Source: Fructobacillus durionis
GTDB lineage: Bacteria > Bacillota > Bacilli > Lactobacillales > Lactobacillaceae
Assembly: GCF_900112405.1 (NCBI RefSeq)
Contig: NZ_FOLI01000001.1
Location: forward strand, 1-64,000
Direction of reading: 5' to 3'
Length of the DNA: 64,000 bases
This document shows positions 16,815 to 23,971 of the stretch, in pieces. The first letter of the stretch is position 1. Every line of letters starts with the position of its first letter. Both the position numbers and the translations under genes were made by a program. The notes beneath the pieces were generated by a model. The model did not search any database and had not been told where the DNA came from. It saw only the letters and a program-made list of their open reading frames with translations.

Positions 16815-17051
16815 TTAATCCCTCTTCTCTTCGTCTGACCAATGCTGTGTTCCATCATACGCGGGATGATTGGTTTCTAAAACCACTTCAATATCACTTG
16901 GTTTGATGTCATCTAATCCAATTGTGTAGCCGAGGTTAACTTGATCCATTACTTCAATCATGGCGTCGCCGGTTTCGTTGGACCATATTTCAACTAAAAA
17001 TCCTTCACGACCATCTTTTAATTTGACGTAATCATATTGTTTTAATTCCAT
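16815..17051 (-). CDS. small acidic protein of unknown function
   Basis: A 78-aa acidic soluble protein. The N-terminal YDYVKLKDGREGFLVEIW resembles a small SH3-like beta barrel (compare DUF4926-type proteins, not a firm match). It is followed by Asp/Glu-rich segments and the tail HWSDEEKRD. It starts at the ATG at 17051 and is cotranscribed with the membrane protein downstream. An acidic soluble protein paired with a small membrane protein could be an immunity or toxin-antitoxin arrangement, but nothing in the sequence proves this. Confidence 0.55.
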   Translation of the reverse strand: MELKQYDYVKLKDGREGFLVEIWSNETGDAMIEVMDQVNLGYTIGLDDIKPSDIEVVLETNHPAYDGTQHWSDEEKRD

Positions 17052-17264
17052 GTTCTTGAGTCTTTCAACGATTTCCTATAATACTTATTAAGCTATCTTT
17101 TTTAGTTTATCAAATATACCTGTTCTAATTCCCCTTACTTTTTAATTAATTTTGTTTCATACCTAACAGTTTGATTGTTCATACAGATTTGATTTCTAAA
17201 TTCCTGTACACTATTTAAGTATTGTATTTATACAAAATGAGAGAGAAAGTATAGGAATTTTATA

Positions 17265-18503
17265 ATGAATAACATATTTGCCATGTTGTTTTTCATTGGA
17301 ATCGTCTGGTTTTTCGTTGAATGGCGTAAAAATCGTAAGAACGGTTTGAAGTTACAGAAGAAGGGCAAGTGGTTACTTGCTGCCAGCTTACTTTTCTTCG
17401 TTGGGGTTGGTATGACTGCCGATGCGGACGATAACCAGTCCTCGTCCACCCATCAGCAAGCCGCCAAGACCAGTCATAAAAGCAGTTCGTCTAAAAAGTC
17501 GTCAAGTGCTAAGTCGGATTCAAAGAAGAAAACCTCTTCGTCAGATAAGGAGGACTCTTCGAAATCTTCTAACCAGAAGCCTGTTCAAGAATCAGACGGT
17601 GTTCTGACTTTTACAGGAAAGAAACAGCACGTCATGGGAGACTTAGACTCCTTGCAGCGTGCGACCTACTCCCACATCCAGTTACAGGATAAGGACGAAC
17701 CGAAGAAGAAGCGTTCGGCTCGTTTGACCTATAACCCCGTTGGTTGGCACAATTTTAAGTTTTACTATGGGGATGGTTCCAAGCAGGCCTGGCTGATGAA
17801 CCGTGGCCACCTGGTTGGTTATCAGTTCTGCGGCTTGAACGATGAGCCAAAGAACCTGGTGCCTGAAACGGCCTGGATGAATGCTGGTAACTACAAGGGC
17901 ATGAATGATGGTAACAAGGATTCGATGCTCTATTATGAGAATCGCTTAGATTCTTGGTTAGCTAATCATCCTCATTACTGGCTGGATTACCAGGTAAAGC
18001 CAATCTATCAGGGGGATGAGCTTATTCCTCGTCAGGTTGTTTTGTCCTATGTTGGCCTTGATTCAGACGGAAAAGTCTTAGAAATTAAGTTGGGATCGGA
18101 TAAAGAGTCTGTTGATGCTGCGGGAATCACACACGTGACTTTGGATAACGTATCACCAAATGCACAGATTGACTATTTGACTGGACGTGCCACTAATACG
18201 GTTGATAAGGAAAGTCATACCGTTAGCTCCTCAAAGTCTAAAAAGAAGAGTAGTAAGAAGTCGACCGAGAAGAAATCTGAACCTGCTGCTAGCCAACCTG
18301 CTCAGCAATCACCAGCTGTGCAACAGCCTGTTCAAAACGAAAATGCTGGATCAAGCCGAACAGTTTATGTAACGGGCGGTGGTAAGTCTAACGTTTGCTG
18401 GTATGACACAAGTAATATGCCTGCTCGAACGAACAAAGCAAATATTATCACGATGACGGAAGCGGATGCCATTGCGCAGGGAAAGCGATTGTCGAGCCGA
18501 TGA
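17265..18503 (+). CDS. membrane-anchored DNA/RNA non-specific endonuclease (EndA/NUC1 family)
   Basis: Two hydrophobic segments (about 3-19 and 36-50) precede a Ser/Lys-rich linker (about 57-110) and a beta-beta-alpha-metal nuclease domain (about 112-290). The active-site motif reads NRGH, with H182 as general base where the classical form is DRGH; the Asn variant is common in Gram-positive members. The metal-binding Asn lies in the WMNAGN region. A second Ser/Lys/Gln/Pro-rich linker leads to a C-terminal block (about 366-412, YVTGGGKSNVCWYDTSNMP) seen on similar lactobacillar nucleases. EndA degrades one strand during DNA uptake, so a competence role is plausible given comG and comEB in this window; nutrient scavenging is equally possible. 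Confidence 0.85.
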   Translation: MNNIFAMLFFIGIVWFFVEWRKNRKNGLKLQKKGKWLLAASLLFFVGVGMTADADDNQSSSTHQQAAKTSHKSSSSKKSSSAKSDSKKKTSSSDKEDSSKSSNQKPVQESDGVLTFTGKKQHVMGDLDSLQRATYSHIQLQDKDEPKKKRSARLTYNPVGWHNFKFYYGDGSKQAWLMNRGHLVGYQFCGLNDEPKNLVPETAWMNAGNYKGMNDGNKDSMLYYENRLDSWLANHPHYWLDYQVKPIYQGDELIPRQVVLSYVGLDSDGKVLEIKLGSDKESVDAAGITHVTLDNVSPNAQIDYLTGRATNTVDKESHTVSSSKSKKKSSKKSTEKKSEPAASQPAQQSPAVQQPVQNENAGSSRTVYVTGGGKSNVCWYDTSNMPARTNKANIITMTEADAIAQGKRLSSR

Positions 18504-18525
18504 TGAAACTTTGATATTACGATGA

Positions 18526-18547
18526 GTTATGGGGATGGTAACTTTTT
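18526..18547 (+). terminator. degenerate copy of the antitoxin-type terminator
   Basis: GTTA-TGGGGATGG-TAAC followed by T5. The TGGGGATGG loop is the same as in the terminators at 18605-18631 and 18685-18711, so this is probably the remains of a third repeat unit. It may also terminate the nuclease transcript. Confidence 0.55.
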
Positions 18548-18631
18548 GATGCTACAATTTATTTGTGGATAAGCATAAATTCATTGGCTTCTATCTTTCC
18601 CGAGAGCCGCCATGGAGATGGTGGCTTTTTT
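18530..18631 (+). ncRNA. putative antitoxin-like small RNA, unit A (possibly orphan)
   Basis: A promoter-like pair TGGGGA (18530-18535) and TACAAT (18553-18558), spaced by 17 bases, is followed by about 65 transcribed bases and the hairpin AGCCGCC/GGTGGCT with a T tract ending at 18631. Promoter context, CTTTCC box and terminator are homologous to unit B. The antisense segment differs and has no complement in the neighbouring toxin gene, so unit A may target a toxin elsewhere or one that has been lost. Inferred from sequence only. Confidence 0.45.
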
Positions 18632-18712
18632 ATGCTATAATTCATCTAGAATAAGTACGAAGTCGAGTTTCCGACTTTCCAAAGATCGCCATGGGGATGG
18701 CGGTCTTTTTTG
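18613..18712 (+). ncRNA. putative type I antitoxin RNA, unit B
   Basis: TGGAGA (18613-18618) and TATAAT (18636-18641) are 17 bases apart. The RNA would start near 18648 and end at the GATCGCC/GGCGGTC hairpin with T7, giving about 65 nt, similar to RNAII of the pAD1 par locus. It contains TAGAATAAGTAC (18647-18658), also present at 18846-18857 and thus complementary to codons 5-8 of the toxin mRNA. It also contains AGTCGAG (18661-18667), repeated at 18736-18742 and thus complementary to the toxin terminator hairpin. Confidence 0.6.
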
Positions 18713-18719
18713 TACAAAA

Positions 18720-18745
18720 GAAGCCCCGACTGGGTAGTCGAGGCA
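18720..18745 (-). terminator. terminator of the toxin transcript
   Basis: On the minus strand GCCTCGACT and AGTCGGGGC form a stem around an ACCC loop, followed by TTCTTTTGT. It contains CUCGACU, the complement of AGUCGAG in the facing small RNA. Confidence 0.7.
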
Positions 18746-18752
18746 CGTACGG

Positions 18753-18869
18753 TTACTTCTCCTTTTGGAATTGTAACCATTTATCCAATCGAGCTAGTAT
18801 CAGCTCAGTGATAAGCTGTATGGCTAGATTATCTAGCAATTGAATTAGAATAAGTACAAAATCTATCAT
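18753..18869 (-). CDS. putative Fst-like type I toxin, 38-aa membrane peptide
   Basis: The peptide starts at the ATG at 18869 behind a strong AAAGGAGG eight bases upstream. It has one hydrophobic stretch (about residues 2-25) and a charged C-terminus (LDKWLQFQKEK), the layout of Fst/TxpA-type toxins, whose conserved tail is also a Trp-Leu plus charged residues. A hairpin, CGGCA/TGCCG at about 18890-18910, lies just upstream of the ribosome-binding site, as in Fst mRNA where it limits translation. The facing small RNA has matching repeats. The longer frame to 18944 would include that hairpin and is less likely. Confidence 0.6.
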   Translation of the reverse strand: MIDFVLILIQLLDNLAIQLITELILARLDKWLQFQKEK

Positions 18870-19012
18870 AAGCTTCCTCCTTTCCCGGCACCTAGTTCCA
18901 ATGCCGTAAAAAGGGAAGTTTTTGAAATCCATACTGAATATCACGAGAAAGAAGTAAAATTTTCTCAGTTTTGAATTTCTTTACACAAAATGATTACTGA
19001 ATTAACTTAAAA

Positions 19013-19046
19013 AAGTCAGCATCCCATCACGGTTTGCTGACTCTTT
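19013..19046. terminator. hairpin upstream of the oleate hydratase gene
   Basis: AGTCAGCA/TGCTGACT flanked by A and T tracts can work in either direction. Read on the minus strand, its loop contains GATGGGAT, resembling the loops of the small-RNA terminators at 18526-18711. Confidence 0.6.
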
Positions 19047-19181
19047 TTATGTATTTAGAAGGATATTACATTTCTGTTGTTTAGAGAATTTCTGAGACAT
19101 TGTATTTATATTTTATACTGTTAGAATGAAGGTGTATTCAGATGAACGACTTTTTTAGCCGCACGCGTAAAAAGGAGATTA

Positions 19182-20957
19182 ATGATGCACTACAGTTCAG
19201 GAAATTATGAAGCTTTCGCACATCCCCGTAAGCCCGAGGGTGTTGATCAAAAGAGCGCCTACATTGTGGGTGGGGGATTGGCTGGTTTATCAGCTGCCGT
19301 CTTTCTAATCCGTGATGGTCAAATGGCCGGTGACAAGATTCATATTTTGGAAGAATTAAAAGTCAACGGTGGTTCCTTGGACGGAACGGAACGCCCTGAC
19401 GTTGGTTACGTGACCCGTGGTGGCCGTGAGATGGAGAACCATTTTGAGTGCCTATGGGACATGTACCGTTCAATTCCTTCCTTGGAAGTTCCTGGAGCGT
19501 CCTATTTGGATGAGTATTACTGGTTGGATAAGGATGACCCAAACACTTCAAATTGCCGTATGATTGAAAAACGCGGTAATGAAGTACCAACTGATGGCCA
19601 ATACACCCTTGGTAAGAGCTCACAGGAATTGATGAAGTTGATTATGACTCCTGAAGAGAAGTTGGGTAATCAAACGATTGAAGACTTCTTCTCCGATGAC
19701 TTTTTCAAGAGTAATTTCTGGACGTACTGGGCAACGATGTTTGCCTTTGAAAAGTGGCACTCATTAGCTGAGATGCGCCGTTACATGATGCGTTTCATTC
19801 ACCACATTGACGGCTTGCCCGACTTTTCAGCCCTTAAATTTAATAAGTACAACCAGTACACTTCAATGGTCATGCCACTGTTGAAGTACTTGGAGGACCA
19901 CGGCGTGGATTTCCAGTTGGGTACGCAAGTACAAAACGTTGAAGTTGATACGTCCAATGGTAAAAAAGTCGCTAAGAAAATTGATATGACGGTCGATGGT
20001 GAAGCAAAGTCCATCGAGTTAACCAAGGACGACTTGGTCTTCGTCACAAATGGTTCAATTACTGAAAGTTCAACTTATGGTGATCAGAACACGTCTGCTG
20101 AAAAGACGGACGCGCCTGGTGGCTCATGGAAGCTTTGGGAAAACTTGGCCGCTCAGTCGGACGACTTTGGCCACCCAGGGGTCTTCTACAAGAACTTGCC
20201 TAAGAAGTCCTGGTTTATCTCAGCCACGGCGACGATTAAGAACACCGAGTTGGACCCATACATTGAGCGCTTGACGAAGCGTTCTTTGCACGACCACAAG
20301 GTCAACACCGGTGGAATCATTACCATTACTGATTCAAACTGGATGATGAGCTTTGCGGTTCACCGTCAACCTCACTTTAAGAGCCAAAAGGAAAACGAGA
20401 CCATCGTTTGGATTTATGGTTTGTACTCTGATGTTGAAGGAAATTACATTCACAAGAAGATTGAGGACTGCTCTGGTCAAGAAATTGCTAAAGAGTTGCT
20501 CTACCACTTAGGAGTACCTGAGAGTGAAATTGATCGCTTGTCATCAGAAGATTCGATGAACACGGTACCTGTTTACATGCCATTCATCACTTCTTACTTC
20601 ATGCCACGTGTAAAAGGTGATCGTCCTGATGTTATCCCTGCAGGTTCAGAAAACTTGGCCTTCATTGGTAACTTCGCGGAATCACCAACTCGTGACACAG
20701 TCTTTACGACCGAGTATTCAGTCCGTACGTCAATGGAAGCGGTCTACAGCCTCTTGAACGTTGAGCGTGCTGTACCTGAAGTCTTTAACTCGACTTATGA
20801 TATTCGTTACTTGCTCCGTGCCATGTACTACATGAACGACAAGAAGGGTATCTTGGAAGCTGACTTGCCAATTCCAAAGTTGGTTGCAAAAGTTGGATTG
20901 AATAAGATTAAGGGTACCTGGGTCGAACAGTTGATGAAGGAGCAGCATTTGATGTAA
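19182..20957 (+). CDS. ohyA: oleate hydratase (myosin-cross-reactive antigen family)
   Basis: An FAD-dependent fatty acid hydratase that adds water to the cis-9 double bond of oleic or linoleic acid to give 10-hydroxy acids, thought to detoxify unsaturated fatty acids. The N-terminal dinucleotide-binding motif is VGGGLAGLSAAVFLIRDG (about 29-46). Blocks typical of the family are NGGSLDG, GYVTRGGREMENHFECLWD (residues around 75-95, containing the catalytic Glu) and PVYMPFITSYFMPR near the C-terminus. The 591-aa length is standard. AAAGGAG precedes the ATG. Monocistronic, ending at the terminator at 21004. Confidence 0.96.
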   Translation: MMHYSSGNYEAFAHPRKPEGVDQKSAYIVGGGLAGLSAAVFLIRDGQMAGDKIHILEELKVNGGSLDGTERPDVGYVTRGGREMENHFECLWDMYRSIPSLEVPGASYLDEYYWLDKDDPNTSNCRMIEKRGNEVPTDGQYTLGKSSQELMKLIMTPEEKLGNQTIEDFFSDDFFKSNFWTYWATMFAFEKWHSLAEMRRYMMRFIHHIDGLPDFSALKFNKYNQYTSMVMPLLKYLEDHGVDFQLGTQVQNVEVDTSNGKKVAKKIDMTVDGEAKSIELTKDDLVFVTNGSITESSTYGDQNTSAEKTDAPGGSWKLWENLAAQSDDFGHPGVFYKNLPKKSWFISATATIKNTELDPYIERLTKRSLHDHKVNTGGIITITDSNWMMSFAVHRQPHFKSQKENETIVWIYGLYSDVEGNYIHKKIEDCSGQEIAKELLYHLGVPESEIDRLSSEDSMNTVPVYMPFITSYFMPRVKGDRPDVIPAGSENLAFIGNFAESPTRDTVFTTEYSVRTSMEAVYSLLNVERAVPEVFNSTYDIRYLLRAMYYMNDKKGILEADLPIPKLVAKVGLNKIKGTWVEQLMKEQHLM

Positions 20958-21003
20958 AGTTTGCTTGCTGATTTCGGCTAATGCCTTAATTATTGACAAT
21001 ATA

Positions 21004-21041
21004 AAAAAGGAAACGGTTCGTGAAGAATCGTTTCCTTTTTG
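21004..21041. terminator. bidirectional terminator between ohyA and the DUF4352 gene
   Basis: AAAAAAGGAAACGGTTC and GAATCGTTTCCTTTTT form a long stem with flanking A and T tracts, serving the converging genes. Confidence 0.9.
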
Positions 21042-21062
21042 TTTTGCTGTAAAGGTTGTGGA

Positions 21063-21767
21063 TTAGTTCAAAGCGAAGGTAACTTTTTCCTTCTTTGAGA
21101 ACATGTTACCGTCATAGATAACTTTCAATTTATCTGATGAATTAGCTTCACCAATCAAGTTGCTGGTTACTGAAGCACCCTTAGCTAAATCACCACTTTT
21201 TAGAGTGTCTTCTGTGTCTGGATCGTATGAATCCATATCCGTTTGATTGCCATTATCATCAAGCTTGAAATCAAATGGGTTATAAGAAATTTTATCGTCA
21301 TTATCCTTGTTTGTGATAGTAACGTTAACGACAACGTACTTGTTGCCATCTTTATCAGGCTTTACATATTCGTTTCCAGAATTGTAGTTAACACTGTTAA
21401 TCTTATATTCAACACCCTTGTAAGTAGCTGTTTCGCCGACTTTAAAGGTACGAGTTGAAATCTTATCAGTGCTCTTTGAACTTGTTGCGGTTCCAGTTGC
21501 CTTGTCGATTTCGTTAGAATACGTATTTTGAGTGCTCAAAACAATAAAGAATGCAACAACTGAAAGTACTAGACCAACAATTGACTTAGTCTTCTTTGAC
21601 TTACGGTTCTTAACCAAAGCGATGATTCCCAAGATGGCACCAACAACGGCGAAAATAGCAGCCATGTTGTTAATGATTGGTACCCATGAAAAGGCTAATC
21701 CGATTGCACCAAAGACAATTGCTAAGATAGCGAGTACTTTATGCTCGTTATGTTTACTCTCTTCCAT
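21063..21767 (-). CDS. membrane-anchored DUF4352 domain protein
   Basis: A 234-aa protein. Three hydrophobic segments in the first 80 residues (about 11-28, 32-52, 61-80) resemble a DUF4190-type membrane module. A Ser/Thr linker follows, then a DUF4352 beta-sandwich (about 105-234) starting with FKVGETATYKGVEYKINSV and containing VVVNVTITNKDN. Such domains face the outside and are often on lipoproteins or immunity-like proteins; the function is unknown. It starts at the ATG at 21767 behind GAGGGAG. The upstream 260 bases are AT-rich with no other gene. Confidence 0.75.
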   Translation of the reverse strand: MEESKHNEHKVLAILAIVFGAIGLAFSWVPIINNMAAIFAVVGAILGIIALVKNRKSKKTKSIVGLVLSVVAFFIVLSTQNTYSNEIDKATGTATSSKSTDKISTRTFKVGETATYKGVEYKINSVNYNSGNEYVKPDKDGNKYVVVNVTITNKDNDDKISYNPFDFKLDDNGNQTDMDSYDPDTEDTLKSGDLAKGASVTSNLIGEANSSDKLKVIYDGNMFSKKEKVTFALN

Positions 21768-22043
21768 TATGAAGATACTCCCTCGTACAGCTTTTAACGT
21801 GGTTCAGCTTTGCACGTATTGATTTCTTTTGTTTGAATAAATTAGAGTAGTGCTAATTTAACAGAATTCTCTAGAATTATTATAGTAATATAATCACAAG
21901 ATGGCAATGGCTTTTATTTTAAAATAAATCAATATTTATGTTACTTTTGACATTTAATAATTATTATTGAAATATAAAGTGAAAACTGTTTGTTTTTTGC
22001 TCTCATAAATTGTTTTAATTAATCTGAATGTTTGGAAAATAAA

Positions 22044-22066
22044 AAAAGAACCCAAAGGTTCTTTTT
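22044..22066. terminator. terminator-like hairpin near the YhgE relic
   Basis: AAAGAACC/GGTTCTTT with A and T tracts. It lies just after the stop of the YhgE fragment on the minus strand and was probably the terminator of the lost gene. Confidence 0.75.
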
Positions 22067-22080
22067 GAATAGTATGATTA

Positions 22081-22278
22081 TTAAATCACAAAATTCTGTT
22101 TTTCATGCTTCCAATAAGCTAGAGCCAATAACAATTGACCGACTAGTAAGAATCCAAATAGAATCAGTACGTCGTTTTCCAGGTTCAAGCTATTGAGCGA
22201 GATTAACTTTTTAAAACCATCGATACTATAGGTCACTGGTAGGTAGGGGTTAATGGTTTGAAAGCATGAAGGAATCGT
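22081..22278 (-). pseudogene. C-terminal relic of a YhgE/Pip-type membrane protein
   Basis: On the minus strand an open frame reads INPYLPVTYSIDGFKKLIS, then a hydrophobic stretch (DVLILFGFLLVGQLLLALAYW) and the stop at 22081. This is the end of YhgE/Pip-family ABC-2-like membrane proteins, which normally exceed 700 aa; only about 60 codons remain. The upstream part is missing and the frame runs into unrelated sequence near 22266-22300. A deletion has removed the rest. Confidence 0.75.
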
Positions 22279-22367
22279 TGAAAGAACAAAAAATCGAGCG
22301 GATTATTCCGCGTGATGAGAACGGTCACTTCTTAGAAATTGATTGGCAGTCCGTATTAGCAAAGTAA
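22266..22367 (+). pseudogene. 33-codon fragment abutting the YhgE relic
   Basis: The frame starts at the ATG at 22266, ends at TAA 22365-22367 and reads KEQKIERIIPRDENGHFLEI. It has no ribosome-binding site, looks like the C-terminus of a larger protein and is followed by a good terminator. The parent family is not recognised. It meets the oppositely oriented YhgE relic head-on, marking a deletion junction. Confidence 0.45.
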
Positions 22368-22397
22368 AAAGGCCAGCCCGATGGGCTAGCCTTTTTT
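22366..22397 (+). terminator. terminator after the 33-codon fragment
   Basis: AAAAAGGCCAGCCC/GGGCTAGCCTTTTTT forms a strong stem with T6. It probably also ends the small minus-strand gene at 22409. Confidence 0.88.
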
Positions 22398-22408
22398 GAG
22401 TGGGTAAT

Positions 22409-22531
22409 TTATGCCAACAGCCATGTGTAAGCAACCATGCATAATACTGCCAGGATGCAGACAAGGATGAACCATGGATTTTTATACAAGTAGAAGGTTG
22501 GTTGCTTCTGTTCTTCTTGATTTTTGTTCAT
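22409..22531 (-). CDS. 40-aa single-span membrane peptide
   Basis: The start is the ATG at 22531 with AAGGAG at a good distance. The first 19 residues are polar with a Gln/Glu/Lys-rich start (NKNQEEQKQP). One transmembrane segment follows (about 20-38, WFILVCILAVLCMVAYTWL) and the stop comes just after. The strong ribosome-binding site and clean hydrophobic pattern support a real gene. Family not recognised. Confidence 0.6.
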   Translation of the reverse strand: MNKNQEEQKQPTFYLYKNPWFILVCILAVLCMVAYTWLLA

Positions 22532-22634
22532 AGCATTTCTCCTTTTGCATTCTCTCTAGTTCGAATATAGTCTCATTGTTCAGAAAATGCAAAGAGCGCT
22601 ATAATAGAATTATTCTTAATAACTGGAGGGTTCT

Positions 22635-22835
22635 ATGAAATTCGGAATGCGAACACCATCGTTGAAAAAGTCGTTTAGTGCACGGACCAAGGGACGTGCC
22701 ACGCGTGCTTGGAAGTCAGCTGTGATTCCCGGATACGGGAAGAAGGGCATGGGGATGATTAAGAACCCTCGTAAGTCACTGCACAATCGGATTTACCACC
22801 GCACGACTTTTTCACTGACAGATTTGCTGAAATAG
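22635..22835 (+). CDS. small, very basic conserved-type protein
   Basis: A 66-aa protein, strongly basic (Lys/Arg in about every third position), with the pattern TPSLKKSFSARTKGRATRAW and PGYGKKGMGMIKNP. GGAGGG lies seven bases before the ATG and a terminator follows. I have an impression of similar small basic proteins in lactobacilli, without a known function; nucleic acid binding would be a guess. Confidence 0.7.
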   Translation: MKFGMRTPSLKKSFSARTKGRATRAWKSAVIPGYGKKGMGMIKNPRKSLHNRIYHRTTFSLTDLLK

Positions 22836-22852
22836 CATAAAAGAAAAGCAGA

Positions 22853-22873
22853 CCGGAATGGCCTGCTTTTTTA
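22853..22873. terminator. bidirectional terminator between the basic protein gene and thyA
   Basis: AGCAGACC/GGCCTGCT (one mismatch) with flanking A and T tracts. Confidence 0.82.
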
Positions 22874-22882
22874 TTCTTTCAT

Positions 22883-23845
22883 TTAGACAGCAACTGGTGC
22901 CTTGATGGCTGGTTCTGATTCATAATCAACCAACTTGATGTCGTCCATTGTGTAGTCGAAGATGGACTTCACTTCAGGATTCAACCAAATCTTTGGCAGT
23001 TTATGCATTGGACGTGAAAGTTGTTCTTTCACTTGATCCACGTGGTTCTTGTAGATGTGGGTGTCGCCGATGGTGTGAACAAAGTCGCCCACCTCCAATC
23101 CAGTCTGTGCTGCAATCATGTGAATGAGCAGTGAGTAGGAAGCGATGTTAAATGGCACACCGAGGAAGAAGTCACCAGAACGTTGGTAAAGTTGTGCAGA
23201 TAATTTACCGTCGGCTACGTAAAACTGTGAAAGGACGTGGCAGGAAGGCAATGGTGCCTGTGGCGTTGTCTCAGGGTTCCAGGCCGTCAAGATTAAACGA
23301 CGTGAGTTGGGGTTCGTCTTAATCTGTTCGATTAAGTTTGAAATTTGGTCGGTTTCTTGTCCACCAGGTAAAACCGATGCCCATGAACGCCAAAGCTTAC
23401 CGTAAACTTCACCGATGTAGCCAAACTTTTCCATGAAGTCATCGTCTTCTAGGATGAGTTGAACAAAGCGGTCCTTTTGCTTCAAGTATTCTTCCTTGAA
23501 TTCTGAATCTTGTTCTGAACGAAGTCCAAAGTCAGTCATATCAGGACCATCGTAGTCTTCTGACTCAACCCATTGCTGGAAGGCCCATTCGTCCCAAATG
23601 TGGTTGTTGTGTTGGAGCAAGAAACGGATGTTGTTATCACCGCGCAAGAACCAGAGTAGTTCAGACTTGATGAGCTTGAAGAAGACTTTTTTAGTTGTCA
23701 GAAGGGGGAAACCTTCTGACAAATTGAAACGCATTTGTGTTCCAAAGATTGAGTAGGTACCAGTACCGGTACGGTCACCTTTTTCGTGCCCTTCGTCCAA
23801 AATCTTTTGGGCTAAGTTCAAATATTGTTCTTCATTCTTGCTCAT
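22883..23845 (-). CDS. thyA: thymidylate synthase
   Basis: Converts dUMP to dTMP with 5,10-methylenetetrahydrofolate. The N-terminus has [13 protein letters not shown] and the arginine-containing phosphate site. The catalytic Cys sits in [13 protein letters not shown] (about residue 202), followed by [19 protein letters not shown]. The length of 320 aa includes the insertion typical of lactobacillar ThyA. dCMP deaminase (source of dUMP) and folD (source of the methylene donor) lie next to it, so the cluster covers dTMP supply. Confidence 0.97.
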   Translation of the reverse strand: MSKNEEQYLNLAQKILDEGHEKGDRTGTGTYSIFGTQMRFNLSEGFPLLTTKKVFFKLIKSELLWFLRGDNNIRFLLQHNNHIWDEWAFQQWVESEDYDGPDMTDFGLRSEQDSEFKEEYLKQKDRFVQLILEDDDFMEKFGYIGEVYGKLWRSWASVLPGGQETDQISNLIEQIKTNPNSRRLILTAWNPETTPQAPLPSCHVLSQFYVADGKLSAQLYQRSGDFFLGVPFNIASYSLLIHMIAAQTGLEVGDFVHTIGDTHIYKNHVDQVKEQLSRPMHKLPKIWLNPEVKSIFDYTMDDIKLVDYESEPAIKAPVAV

Positions 23846-23940
23846 CTGACATCCTCGATTTCTTGAAAATTCTTCTATTAAGTATGAGCAATTCGGCTCT
23901 CATTTGCAAGACTTTTAAATTAGTTAGCATCTAAATAAAA

Positions 23941-23961
23941 AGTCCAGCCTTAGGCTGGACT
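23941..23961. terminator. hairpin after the dCMP deaminase gene
   Basis: The perfect stem AGTCCAGCC-TTA-GGCTGGACT follows an A run; on the minus strand this gives a terminator T tract for the deaminase gene. Confidence 0.82.
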
Positions 23962-23971
23962 GCTTTGCATG

